Positions 35,125 to 43,754 of a stretch of DNA of 44,475 bases are shown piece after piece (the first letter of the stretch is position 1; every line of letters begins with the position of its first letter). This DNA is from Winogradskyella sp. (GTDB lineage Bacteria; Bacteroidota; Bacteroidia; Flavobacteriales; Flavobacteriaceae). Below the pieces are notes generated by a model. That model did no database searches and was not told the origin of the DNA. It saw only the letters and a list, made by a program, of their open reading frames with translations. The stretch is taken from assembly GCA_013002225.1 (NCBI GenBank), contig JABDKL010000159.1, positions 1 to 44,475 on the forward strand, written 5' to 3'. A program made the position numbers and the translations under genes.

Positions 35125-36051
35125 ATGAGTAAATTAGTAATTGTAGGAACAGTAGCATTCGACGCTATTGAAACCCCATTTGGCAAAACCGACAAAATAC
35201 TGGGAGGTGCAGGCACTTTTATCGGTTTGGCAGCCTCAAATTTTAATATTGACTCTACTGTTGTTTCCATAGTTGGTGGCGATTTCCCAAAAGACTATTT
35301 AGATATTATGTCTAATAGAAATATAGATGTGTCGGGAATCGAAATTGTAGAAGACGGTAAAACGTTTTTTTGGAGTGGTAAGTATCATAACGATATGAAC
35401 TCTAGAGATACGCTGGTCACAGAACTTAATGTACTTGAACATTTTAACCCTATAGTTCCAGAATCCTATAAAGATGCGGAAGTTGTAATGCTTGGGAATT
35501 TGCATCCATCTGTGCAAATGAGCGTTCTTAATCAAATGCACAAAACACCTAAACTTGTTGTATTAGACACCATGAATTTTTGGATGGATTGTGCGCTCGA
35601 CGATTTAGTTAAGACCATAAAACATGTCGATGTTATAACAATTAACGATGAAGAAGCTAGGCAACTTAGCGGAGAATACTCATTAGTTGTTGCGGCGAGG
35701 AAAATTCACGAAATGGGTCCGAAATATGTAGTAATTAAGAAAGGTGAACATGGCGCATTACTCTTCCATGATGATAATGTATTCTATGCACCTGCTTTAC
35801 CATTAGAGGAAGTATTTGACCCTACTGGCGCAGGTGATACATTTGCTGGCGGTTTTACAGGATATCTCGCTAAAACGGGAGATTATTCTTTCGAAAATAT
35901 GAAGACTGCGGTTATTTACGGCTCCACATTAGCTTCTTTCTGTGTCGAAAAATTTGGCACTGAACGAATGCTTAACTTAACAGATAAGGAAATTTACAAA
36001 CGCTTAGACCAGTTTAAGAGTCTAACACAATTTGATATAGAATTAACATAA
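35125..36051 (+). CDS. PfkB-family sugar or nucleoside kinase
   Basis: This 308-residue kinase of the ribokinase superfamily has an N-terminal GGAGTFIGLAASNF and the C-terminal signature DPTGAGDTFAGGFTGYLAK, which contains the catalytic Asp near residue 239 and the anion hole GAGD. Substrate preference cannot be read from sequence; adenosine, inosine or sugars are possible. It is separated from purF by a terminator, so the two are not simply one operon, although neighbouring purine genes hint at a nucleoside substrate (inference). Confidence 0.88.
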   Translation: MSKLVIVGTVAFDAIETPFGKTDKILGGAGTFIGLAASNFNIDSTVVSIVGGDFPKDYLDIMSNRNIDVSGIEIVEDGKTFFWSGKYHNDMNSRDTLVTELNVLEHFNPIVPESYKDAEVVMLGNLHPSVQMSVLNQMHKTPKLVVLDTMNFWMDCALDDLVKTIKHVDVITINDEEARQLSGEYSLVVAARKIHEMGPKYVVIKKGEHGALLFHDDNVFYAPALPLEEVFDPTGAGDTFAGGFTGYLAKTGDYSFENMKTAVIYGSTLASFCVEKFGTERMLNLTDKEIYKRLDQFKSLTQFDIELT

Positions 36052-36056
36052 AAAAA

Positions 36057-36076
36057 GCGTTCAATTTATTGAGCGC
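36057..36076 (+). terminator. Intrinsic terminator after the PfkB-kinase gene
   Basis: GCGTTCAA (36057-36064) pairs with TTGAGCGC (36069-36076), including one G-U, around a TTTA loop, with an A tract before it and a T tract soon after. Confidence 0.75.
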
Positions 36077-36121
36077 ATTTTTTTTAATCTTATTTTAAAA
36101 ATTAATAGCAGATAACTAAAA

Positions 36122-38020
36122 ATGAGTGATGCTTTAAAACACGAGTGTGGTATTGCACTTATAAGACTTTTAAAACCATTAGAATACTACAAAAAAAAAT
36201 ATGGTAGTGCTTTTTATGGTGTAAATAAGATGTATTTAATGATGGAAAAACAGCACAACCGTGGGCAAGACGGAGCTGGTTTTGCTAGTATAAAATTAGA
36301 TACCAAACCTGGAGAGCGCTATATAAGTCGCGTTCGTTCGATTGCGCAACAACCCATACAAGACATTTTTGCTCAGATTAATGAACGGATTAATGAAGAG
36401 TTTGCTCAAAATCCCCAATATCAAGATAATGTAAACTTACAAAAGCGACACATCCCTTATATCGGTGAACTTTTGTTAGGTCATGTACGTTATGGCACGT
36501 TTGGAAAAAACAGTGTCGAGAGTGTACACCCCTTTTTACGTCAAAATAACTGGCAGCATCGCAATCTAATCGTTGCGGGAAATTTTAATATGACCAATGT
36601 AAATGAGTTATTTGATAACCTAATTGAAATTGGGCAGCATCCAAAAGAAAAAGCAGACACTATTACGGTAATGGAAAAAATAGGTCATTTTTTAGATGAC
36701 GCCGTTGCTAAGATTTATAAAGACTTGAAAAAAGAAGGCTATAGCAAAAATGAATGTTCCCCTTTAATTGCAGAACGATTAAATGTTGCTAAAATTCTTA
36801 AACGAGCGGCCAAAAACTGGGATGGCGGTTACGCTATGGCTGGTCTTTTAGGTCATGGAGATTCTTTTGTCCTAAGAGATCCTGCAGGTATTAGACCAAC
36901 ATATTATTATAAGGATGATGAAATTGTGGTAGTGGCGTCAGAGCGACCTGTAATACAGACGGTCTTTAATGTTCCTTTTGAAGCGGTTTGCGAACTAGAT
37001 CCGGGTCATGCCATAATTACGAAAAAATCAGGCAAAACCGAAATAAAAAAAATATTAAAACCCTTAGAGCGCAAGGCATGTTCTTTTGAGCGTATTTACT
37101 TTTCGCGTGGAAGCGACGCAGAAATATATGAAGAACGCAAGAAACTTGGTAGATTATTAATGCCTAAAGTGCTGGAAGCCATTGAAAATGACACCGAAAA
37201 CACCGTTTTTTCGTTTATACCCAATACCGCAGAAACTTCATTCTATGGAATGATCGATACGGTCGAGGAACATCTAAATGAAAAGAAAACAAAATCAATT
37301 TTAGCTGGCGGAGGCAAGTTGTCTGCGGCACGTGTAACGGAGATATTATCTGAACGACCAAGAATTGAAAAGATTGCCATTAAGGATGTTAAGCTTAGAA
37401 CCTTTATTACAGAAGATAGCAGTAGAGATGATTTAGTAGCGCACGTTTATGATGTTACCTATGGGGTTATTAAGCCAACTGATAACTTAGTCATTATTGA
37501 CGATAGTATTGTACGTGGCACAACACTTAAGAAAAGTATCATCAAAATGATGGACCGACTGAAACCAAAAAAGATTGTTGTGGTTTCTTCTGCGCCGCAA
37601 ATTCGTTATCCTGATTGTTATGGCATCGACATGGCCAATCTTGAAGGGTTGGTAGCATTTAGAGCTGCTTTAGAGCTACTAAAGGATAACGATCTTTATC
37701 ATATCGTTGAAGAAGTATATAAAAAGTGCTTGTCGCAAGTAGATTTAAAAGATAAAAAAGTCGTCAACTACGTTAAGAAAATCTATGAAAACTTTACAGA
37801 CGAACAAATTTCAGATAAAATATCCGAATTATTAAGCGACAGTGATGTAAACGCTGAAGTTAAAATTATCTTTCAACCTGTTGAGAACCTACACAAAGCT
37901 TGTCCTAAAAATTTAGGGGATTGGTATTTTACTGGAGACTACCCAACATCTGGTGGCAATAGGGTTGTAAACAAAGCTTTTATTAACTTTTATGAGGGAA
38001 ATAAGGAGCGCGCTTATTAG
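36122..38020 (+). CDS. purF: Amidophosphoribosyltransferase, long flavobacterial form
   Basis: This 632-residue protein carries out the first committed step of purine synthesis (PRPP plus glutamine to phosphoribosylamine). Cys9 after MSDALKHE is the Ntn nucleophile freed by removal of the propeptide. The glutaminase domain follows (GHVRYGTFGKNS, QHNRGQDGAGFAS). The phosphoribosyltransferase domain has the PRPP loop NLVIIDDSIVRGTTLKKS at about 455-470. The protein is about 130-160 residues longer than E. coli or B. subtilis PurF. The extra sequence is partly inside the glutaminase domain (residues about 85-115 and 190-225) and partly a C-terminal extension. It ends before a long non-coding region. 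Confidence 0.94.
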   Translation: MSDALKHECGIALIRLLKPLEYYKKKYGSAFYGVNKMYLMMEKQHNRGQDGAGFASIKLDTKPGERYISRVRSIAQQPIQDIFAQINERINEEFAQNPQYQDNVNLQKRHIPYIGELLLGHVRYGTFGKNSVESVHPFLRQNNWQHRNLIVAGNFNMTNVNELFDNLIEIGQHPKEKADTITVMEKIGHFLDDAVAKIYKDLKKEGYSKNECSPLIAERLNVAKILKRAAKNWDGGYAMAGLLGHGDSFVLRDPAGIRPTYYYKDDEIVVVASERPVIQTVFNVPFEAVCELDPGHAIITKKSGKTEIKKILKPLERKACSFERIYFSRGSDAEIYEERKKLGRLLMPKVLEAIENDTENTVFSFIPNTAETSFYGMIDTVEEHLNEKKTKSILAGGGKLSAARVTEILSERPRIEKIAIKDVKLRTFITEDSSRDDLVAHVYDVTYGVIKPTDNLVIIDDSIVRGTTLKKSIIKMMDRLKPKKIVVVSSAPQIRYPDCYGIDMANLEGLVAFRAALELLKDNDLYHIVEEVYKKCLSQVDLKDKKVVNYVKKIYENFTDEQISDKISELLSDSDVNAEVKIIFQPVENLHKACPKNLGDWYFTGDYPTSGGNRVVNKAFINFYEGNKERAY

Positions 38021-38036
38021 TCATCCTATAAAAACA

Positions 38037-38089
38037 GCATTTAATCCGAAAAAATATGTATTTCATCTAAGATAAGTGTATTTTGTCGG
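38037..38089. promoter_or_regulatory. Three tandem elements upstream of RNA candidate copy 1
   Basis: GCATTTAATCCG (from 38037), GTATTTCATCT (from 38058) and GTATTTTGTCGG (from 38078) are direct repeats 21 and 20 bases apart, about 40-95 bases before the expected transcript start. This is the clearest of the three arrays in the window. LytTR-like binding is inferred. Confidence 0.4.
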
Positions 38090-38118
38090 ATATATGTAGG
38101 TGTTTTAACAATTTAAAT

Positions 38119-38126
38119 TACATTGG
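38119..38126 (+). promoter_or_regulatory. Weak -7 box of RNA candidate copy 1
   Basis: TACATTGG stands at exactly the same distance from the RNA module as the consensus box of copy 2. It deviates from TAnnTTTG at one position, and no clear -33 TTG is present. Confidence 0.35.
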
Positions 38127-38128
38127 TA

Positions 38129-38202
38129 TCACCATAACATAAGTAGGTTAAGTTCATGGTAGATTTGGGGCAAAAAAAGGTGAACACTGTTCACCTTTTT
38201 TT
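38129..38202 (+). ncRNA. Candidate small RNA, copy 1
   Basis: The module starts with ACCATAAC (38131-38138), which pairs with GTTCATGGT (38152-38160) around a 13-base loop. A linker AGATTTGGGGC and A tract follow, then the terminator stem GGTGAACA (38179-38186) / TGTTCACC (38188-38195) and a T run to 38202. The 5' 45 bases differ from copy 2 at only one position, which falls in the bulge of the first stem. There is no open reading frame. It resembles no RNA family I can name; it could belong to a catalogued flavobacterial motif such as Flavo-1. Confidence 0.6.
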
Positions 38203-38333
38203 ATGGACTTAGTTAACGTTTTACTTTAAGTAATATCACTGGCATTAAACTCAAGACTGTAAGTAATTAGTCAGTAATCATAGTAGATTCCACGCTTAGA
38301 CTAATATATAGGTCGTTTATCCAAAAAATTGAC

Positions 38334-38361
38334 TTGTTGGTTTAATGTAATCCTATATTTG
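38334..38361 (+). promoter_or_regulatory. Bacteroidota promoter of RNA candidate copy 2
   Basis: A perfect -7 box TATATTTG (38354-38361) with TTG at 38334-38336, 17 bases upstream, fits the flavobacterial consensus. The expected transcript starts at about 38366, at the first stem of the module. Confidence 0.65.
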
Positions 38362-38363
38362 AC

Positions 38364-38437
38364 TCACCATAACATAAGTAGGTTAAGTTTATGGTAGATT
38401 TGGGGCAAAAAAGGTGAACTCTCTGTTCACCTTTTTT
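38364..38437 (+). ncRNA. Candidate small RNA, copy 2
   Basis: Same layout as copy 1: first stem ACCATAAC (38366-38373) with GTTTATGGT (38387-38395), linker AGATTTGGGGC, terminator stem GGTGAAC (38413-38419) / GTTCACC (38425-38431), T run 38432-38437. Relative to copy 1 the terminator loop is changed but the stem is kept, and the flanks are unrelated. With its promoter the expected transcript is about 70 bases. Confidence 0.65.
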
Positions 38438-38481
38438 CATTTTATCACATTAAAATATTACACGTTTTATACCATATAGGC

Positions 38482-38519
38482 ATAAAAAAATCCAAGTCAA
38501 TGAACTTGGATTTTTTTAT
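38482..38519 (-). terminator. Terminator of sodA
   Basis: TCCAAGT/ACTTGGA (38491-38497 with 38504-38510) plus long paired A and T tracts forms a strong hairpin directly after the sodA stop on the minus strand. It would also stop rightward transcription. Confidence 0.85.
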
Positions 38520-38536
38520 TAAATTCTACTAATTAT

Positions 38537-39145
38537 TTATTTGGCTTCTGCATAGCGTCTCTCAACCTCGTTCCAATTAATAACCTTGAAAAAAGCATCA
38601 ATATAATCTGGCCTTCTATTCTGATAATTTAAATAATAAGCATGCTCCCAAACATCTAATCCTAAGATTGGCGTACCACCACATCCAACTCCTGGCATTA
38701 GGGGATTATCTTGATTTGGCGTAGAACAAACCTCTACTTTACCTCCTTTATGTACACATAGCCATGCCCATCCTGACCCAAATTGGGTTGCTGCAGCTTT
38801 ACTAAATGCATCTACAAATACCTCTTTTGAACCAAAAGCAGATTCAATAGCATCCTTCAAATCTCCTGAGAGACGCCCTCTGTCTTCTGGGTTTAAAACA
38901 TCCCAAAATAAGGAATGGTTATAATATCCTCCTCCGTTATTTCTTACTGCCTTGTTATTCATATCTAAATTAATAAGAATATTTTCAATAGTCTTACCTT
39001 CAAGATCTGTTCCTTCAATGGCATTATTAAGTTTTGTAGTATACCCATTATGATGCTTAGAATGGTGAATTTCCATTGTTCGAGCATCTATATGTGGTTC
39101 TAACGCGTCATACGCATATTTTAATTCTGGTAATTCAAAAGCCAT
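38537..39145 (-). CDS. sodA: Superoxide dismutase, Mn type
   Basis: This 202-residue cytoplasmic enzyme converts superoxide to hydrogen peroxide and oxygen. Metal ligands His27 ([11 protein letters not shown]), His77 ([11 protein letters not shown]), Asp164 and His168 (LDVWEHAYY) are all present. The Gly-rich NNGGGYYN together with the later Gln in PNQDNPLM fits Mn- rather than Fe-enzymes; cambialistic use is possible. There is no signal peptide. The promoter is at 39185-39192 on the minus strand. Confidence 0.95.
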   Translation of the reverse strand: MAFELPELKYAYDALEPHIDARTMEIHHSKHHNGYTTKLNNAIEGTDLEGKTIENILINLDMNNKAVRNNGGGYYNHSLFWDVLNPEDRGRLSGDLKDAIESAFGSKEVFVDAFSKAAATQFGSGWAWLCVHKGGKVEVCSTPNQDNPLMPGVGCGGTPILGLDVWEHAYYLNYQNRRPDYIDAFFKVINWNEVERRYAEAK

Positions 39146-39184
39146 AATATTTTGTGTTTTAAAGTGTTAATTTTACTATTATAA

Positions 39185-39192
39185 CAAATTTA
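39185..39192 (-). promoter_or_regulatory. Bacteroidota -7 box of sodA
   Basis: On the minus strand this reads TAAATTTG, 39 bases before the sodA ATG. Confidence 0.55.
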
Positions 39193-39259
39193 CAATTTTG
39201 AAAATAAGATTTTCTAAATAAATTATTAAGATTACTTATTTTGGTATAAAATTTTTCTT

Positions 39260-42200
39260 TTGCAAAACAATGCTTTTAAAATCTTTAATGCCTCTGCAGG
39301 AAGTGGAAAAACCTACACCCTGGCTAAATCTTACATTAAGCTTTTAATAAGTTCAAAAAAAAATGACCAGTTCAAATCCATACTAGCTCTAACTTTTACA
39401 AATAAAGCTGTTGGCGAAATGAAAGAGCGCATAATTAAAATGCTCAAACATTTTGCCTCCAATGAGAGTCTTACAAACCCTAACCCGATGTTTCTGGATA
39501 TTTGCGCCGAGTTATCCATCACACCAAATGAATTACATCAAAAATCTAAACAGGTTCTAAAGCGCATTATTCATAATTATGGCGGTTTTGATATTTCTAC
39601 AATTGACGGGTTTACACATCGTTTAATCAGAACATTTGCAAATGACCTAAAATTACCTGTGAATTTTGAGGTAGAATTAGACCAAGAGCGTTTATTAAAT
39701 GAGGCTGTTGAAAGCCTTATATCTAAAGCCGGTAGCGACAAAAAACTAACTAAGATATTAGTTGATTTTGCTATTGAAAAAGCAGATGATGATAAGAGTT
39801 GGGATATTAGTTACGACTTTAATAAGATTGCAAAACTTTTAGTTAACGAAAATGACTTTACCGAGATACAAAAATTTAAAAACAAATCTTTAGATGATTT
39901 TGAAAAGCTAAAAAAACAGTTGTCTCAAAACATAAAAACACTTGAGAATGAAATTAAAAACACTTCTAAAGAGGCATTAATGCTCATTGAAGAAGCTGGC
40001 TTAGAATTTGAGGACTTTTCTGGAGGCAAAAAAGCTTATCTGCCAAATTACTTTCTAAAGTTAGAAAACCTTAATCTCGATATTAATTTTGAGACGTCCT
40101 GGATTATCAATATAGAGGATAAGCCGTTATACCCTAAAACCTCTACAACCGATGACATAAAAAACACCATAGATAGCATCCAACCCCAATTAGTAAAAGC
40201 ACTTAAAAAAACTAAAAATCTTGTTTTTGAGATTAAACTTCAAAAGGCATTTTTTAAAAATATTACACCGCTTTCCGTTTTAACTACTATTAAGAAAGAA
40301 TTAGACGCCATAAAAGCTGAACAGAATAAATTACTGATTTCAGAATTTAACAAAATAATTAGTGCCGAAATTAAAGACCAACCAACACCATTTATTTACG
40401 AACGTCTCGGAGAAAAATTTAAGCATTTCTTTATTGACGAGTTTCAAGACACGTCTGTAATGCAATGGGGCAACCTCATGCCATTAATTGATAACACTTT
40501 GGCTTCGGCTAATGGTTCGGTAATGTTAGTAGGCGACGCAAAACAAGCTATTTACAGATGGCGTGGTGGTGAGGCTGAGCAATTTATTAACTTGTATAAT
40601 AAAACTAGTAATCCTTTTCAAACAGAGGCCGAAGTACTATCCTTAAGTACTAATTACAGAAGTGCACAGGCCATTATTAATTTTAATAATTCTCTTTTTA
40701 AATATATTAGTGAAACACAATTTAGCAATTCTCAGTTTGCTCAATTATTTCATGATGCAAGTCAACAAACTCAATTAGCTTTAGACGGGTTTGTAAACCT
40801 TAATTTTTTAGAAATAAATAAAGAGGATAATGCGGGTGAATTATATGCCAATGAAGTTTTGCAAACTATTAATCAATGTATTTACAAAGGGTATGAATTA
40901 CACGAGATTTGCGTTATAACCCGTAAACGAAAAGATGGGATTACAATAGCTAATTATCTAAGTGAAAACGGAATTAAAATTTCTTCATCCGAAACCTTAT
41001 TACTCGTAAATTCTGAAAAAATAATCTTTATAAATAGCTTATTAAAATTACTTCTACAACCTACAAATTACACTTTGAAAATTAAGGTTCTTTCATTTAT
41101 TGCAAAGCTTAATAATATAACCGATAAGCATCATTTTTTCTCAACATTAATTAAAAGTGATCTAGATTCGATATTCGAAAGCCTTAAGAGTTTAGGGATA
41201 TCTATTGATAAAAAAAGTATCCTTCAATTACCCTTATACGAACTGGTAGAGGCTATAATAAGAGCATTTAATTTAAATACCACATCAGATGCGTATGTTC
41301 AGTTTTATTTGGATTTTGTTTTAGAATTTACACAAAAGTTCAATTCCGACTTAGCCGCATTCCTCAATTATTTTGAAAAAAAAGAAGATAATCTAAGCAT
41401 AGTTTCCCCAGAGGGATATAATGCGGTAAACATTATAACCATACATAAGTCCAAGGGCTTAGAGTTTCCGGTGGTCATTTTTCCTTTTGCGGATTTAAAT
41501 ATATACAGAGAACTCGAACCGAAAGTTTGGTTTAATGTTGATGAAGATAGTTATAGTGACTTTGAATCTCTGCTAATTAATTACAATAAGGACCTAGAAC
41601 ATTTTGGAGATACAGGCAAGCAGATTTACAGCGCTCGCCAGTCTCAACTCGAATTGGACAATATCAATCTGCTTTATGTTGCGCTGACCAGAGCTGTAGA
41701 ACAGCTATATATAGTTTCTAAGAAAGACGTAAATTCAAAGGGTGAGCCAAAGGAGAATACCTATTCGGGCATACTTATATCTTATCTTCAAAACATTGGT
41801 GAATGGGATGCAAATAAATTAAACTATAACTTCGGTTTGTCCGAAAATAAACCAGAGCAACAAATTAATAAATCCATAACTGAGCCACTTCCGTTAATTT
41901 CTGTACCTAAAGAAATGCATAATCTCAATATAATTAGCAGAGCAGGTATGCTTTGGGATACTCAGCAAGAACAAGCTATAGAACGGGGCAACCTCATTCA
42001 TTTATTATTGTCTAAAATTAAAACTATACACGATGTAGATTTTGCCATTAATGATTTAATAAATTCTGGCGATTTAAATAACCAAAATAAAGAGGATCTT
42101 AGAAGGACTGTTCTTCTAGTGGTTACAAATGCTCAACTCAAAACGTACTTTAGTGATAAATACAAGGTATTGAATGAATGTGATATAATAACGAGTACTG

Positions 42201-42400
42201 GCGAAATTTTGAGACCTGACCGTTTAAACATTGAATCCGATAATCAAGTAACAATAATTGACTATAAAACTGGTGATCAAAAATCAAATCACAAATATCA
42301 ATTAAATGATTATGAGGCAGTTTTAAAAACTATGAATTATAGGATCAGCAAAAAAATTCTGGTTTATATAAATGACTCCATTGAGTTAATTGTAGTCTAA
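39260..42400 (+). CDS. UvrD/RecB-like helicase with C-terminal nuclease motif (AddA-type)
   Basis: A 1046-residue protein that probably unwinds and resects double-strand breaks. Helicase motifs: Walker A NASAGSGKTYT at residues 10-20, DEAD-like FFIDEFQDTSVMQW near 392, MLVGDAKQAIYRWRGGEAEQ, LSTNYRSAQAI, IITIHKSKGLEFPVVIF near 726 and LLYVALTRAVEQLY near 803. The C-terminus carries RPDRL and IIDYKTGDQ at about 987-1007, the PD-(D/E)xK nuclease core of RecB/AddA. The start is TTG at 39260; there is no in-frame ATG before the Walker A motif, and the nearby ATG at 39270 is out of frame. The usual AddB-like partner is not in the window. Confidence 0.9.
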   Translation: MQNNAFKIFNASAGSGKTYTLAKSYIKLLISSKKNDQFKSILALTFTNKAVGEMKERIIKMLKHFASNESLTNPNPMFLDICAELSITPNELHQKSKQVLKRIIHNYGGFDISTIDGFTHRLIRTFANDLKLPVNFEVELDQERLLNEAVESLISKAGSDKKLTKILVDFAIEKADDDKSWDISYDFNKIAKLLVNENDFTEIQKFKNKSLDDFEKLKKQLSQNIKTLENEIKNTSKEALMLIEEAGLEFEDFSGGKKAYLPNYFLKLENLNLDINFETSWIINIEDKPLYPKTSTTDDIKNTIDSIQPQLVKALKKTKNLVFEIKLQKAFFKNITPLSVLTTIKKELDAIKAEQNKLLISEFNKIISAEIKDQPTPFIYERLGEKFKHFFIDEFQDTSVMQWGNLMPLIDNTLASANGSVMLVGDAKQAIYRWRGGEAEQFINLYNKTSNPFQTEAEVLSLSTNYRSAQAIINFNNSLFKYISETQFSNSQFAQLFHDASQQTQLALDGFVNLNFLEINKEDNAGELYANEVLQTINQCIYKGYELHEICVITRKRKDGITIANYLSENGIKISSSETLLLVNSEKIIFINSLLKLLLQPTNYTLKIKVLSFIAKLNNITDKHHFFSTLIKSDLDSIFESLKSLGISIDKKSILQLPLYELVEAIIRAFNLNTTSDAYVQFYLDFVLEFTQKFNSDLAAFLNYFEKKEDNLSIVSPEGYNAVNIITIHKSKGLEFPVVIFPFADLNIYRELEPKVWFNVDEDSYSDFESLLINYNKDLEHFGDTGKQIYSARQSQLELDNINLLYVALTRAVEQLYIVSKKDVNSKGEPKENTYSGILISYLQNIGEWDANKLNYNFGLSENKPEQQINKSITEPLPLISVPKEMHNLNIISRAGMLWDTQQEQAIERGNLIHLLLSKIKTIHDVDFAINDLINSGDLNNQNKEDLRRTVLLVVTNAQLKTYFSDKYKVLNECDIITSTGEILRPDRLNIESDNQVTIIDYKTGDQKSNHKYQLNDYEAVLKTMNYRISKKILVYINDSIELIVV

Positions 42401-42418
42401 TTTTACTTAGTATCTTTG
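42390..42418 (+). promoter_or_regulatory. Bacteroidota promoter of kbl
   Basis: TTG at 42390-42392 and TATCTTTG at 42411-42418 are 18 bases apart, a full match to the consensus. It lies over the end of the helicase gene, 18 bases before the kbl ATG, so kbl can be transcribed independently. Confidence 0.7.
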
Positions 42419-42436
42419 TGCATTAATTGAAAAAAT

Positions 42437-43630
42437 ATGTACGGAAATATCAAATCTTATTTACAAAACGAAATAGAATCTATAAAGGACGCAGGACTCT
42501 TTAAAGAAGAGCGAATTATTACCTCACCTCAAGGCGCAGAAATTACACTGAGTTCAGGACAAAAAGTATTAAACTTTTGTGCTAATAATTACTTAGGGCT
42601 CTCGTCACACCCAGATGTGGTACAGGCTGCAAAAGATACTTTAGACTCACATGGTTTCGGTATGTCGTCAGTACGTTTTATCTGCGGTACTCAAGACATA
42701 CACAAAGAACTGGAACAAAAAATTGCAGACTTTTATGGGACGGAAGATACTATATTATATGCAGCTGCATTTGATGCTAATGGTGGTGTTTTTGAACCTT
42801 TGTTGACTAAAGAAGATGCCATAATATCCGATTCACTTAATCATGCTTCCATTATTGACGGAGTGAGGTTATGTAAGGCCGCAAGATATCGTTATAAGAA
42901 CAATGATATGGCCGATTTAGAGCAACAGCTTATTGCTGCAAATGAAAATGGCGCACGATTTAAGATTATTGTGACGGATGGCGTGTTTTCTATGGACGGT
43001 TTAGTTGCTCCACTAGATAAAATATGTGATTTAGCAGATAAGTATGATGCTTTGGTTATGATTGATGAATGCCATGCCACAGGATTTATAGGAGAAACTG
43101 GTATTGGAACACTTGAAGAAAAAGGCGTACTTGGTAGAATAGATATTATAACGGGAACCCTAGGAAAGGCCATGGGTGGAGCAATGGGAGGTTACACAAC
43201 TGCAAAGAAAGAAATTATAGAAATACTCCGCCAGCGATCAAGACCTTACTTATTTTCAAACTCTTTGGCACCAGCAATTGTTGGCGCATCAATTAAGGTG
43301 TTTGATATGCTTAAAAATGACAACACGCTAAGAAATAAGGTAGACTGGAATACCAAGTATTTTAAGAAGGGAATGAAAGAGGCAGGTTTTGACATTATTG
43401 ATGGTGACTCTGCAATTGTACCCGTAATGCTGTATGATGCAAAATTATCCCAAACTATGGCAAATATGCTTTTAGATGAAGGGGTATATGTTATCGGATT
43501 TTTCTTCCCTGTCGTTCCAAAGGAAAAAGCCCGTATAAGAGTACAATTATCAGCCGCCCATAATAAAGAACAACTCGATAAAGCAATTACTGCATTTATT
43601 AAGGTTGGCAAAAAACTTGAGATTATTTAA
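42437..43630 (+). CDS. kbl: Glycine C-acetyltransferase (2-amino-3-ketobutyrate CoA ligase)
   Basis: This 397-residue PLP enzyme splits 2-amino-3-ketobutyrate with CoA into glycine and acetyl-CoA, the second step of threonine breakdown. It has [16 protein letters not shown] at the N-terminus, [17 protein letters not shown], the [13 protein letters not shown] motif and the PLP-lysine segment [14 protein letters not shown] near residue 242. Length and the RFICGT segment favour Kbl over 8-amino-7-oxononanoate synthase or serine palmitoyltransferase. The usual threonine dehydrogenase partner is not visible here. Confidence 0.93.
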   Translation: MYGNIKSYLQNEIESIKDAGLFKEERIITSPQGAEITLSSGQKVLNFCANNYLGLSSHPDVVQAAKDTLDSHGFGMSSVRFICGTQDIHKELEQKIADFYGTEDTILYAAAFDANGGVFEPLLTKEDAIISDSLNHASIIDGVRLCKAARYRYKNNDMADLEQQLIAANENGARFKIIVTDGVFSMDGLVAPLDKICDLADKYDALVMIDECHATGFIGETGIGTLEEKGVLGRIDIITGTLGKAMGGAMGGYTTAKKEIIEILRQRSRPYLFSNSLAPAIVGASIKVFDMLKNDNTLRNKVDWNTKYFKKGMKEAGFDIIDGDSAIVPVMLYDAKLSQTMANMLLDEGVYVIGFFFPVVPKEKARIRVQLSAAHNKEQLDKAITAFIKVGKKLEII

Positions 43631-43682
43631 AATGGTTCCAAACTCACTATTTAAGCGGGTTTTAACAATATTTTTATATATT

Positions 43683-43690
43683 TATCTTTG
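43683..43690 (+). promoter_or_regulatory. Bacteroidota -7 box of the OmpA-family porin gene
   Basis: TATCTTTG fits the consensus and lies 64 bases before the ATG at 43755, implying a leader of about 55 bases. Confidence 0.55.
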
Positions 43691-43754
43691 TTAATAAAAT
43701 TTAACAACTTACATTTGTCATTAATTAACACTTAAAATTTAAACTAATTTGAAT

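Larger units (their letters stand above)
38021..38536. other. 516-base gene-free region with tandem regulatory elements, two small-RNA candidates and a terminator
   Basis: There is no credible coding frame here. From left to right it holds three tandem 20-21-base elements (38037-38089), a weak promoter and RNA candidate copy 1 (38119-38202), about 130 bases without assignment, a strong promoter and RNA candidate copy 2 (38334-38437), and the sodA terminator (38482-38519). Confidence 0.8.

Noticed and set aside
38203-38229. Eight-codon frame (MDLVNVLL) after RNA candidate copy 1
   Set aside because: It starts after the terminator and is not repeated after copy 2; no support for a peptide.
43246-43611. 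121-residue frame on the minus strand inside kbl
   Set aside because: It lies wholly opposite a strongly conserved enzyme gene, has no domain-like pattern, and is a codon-complement shadow.
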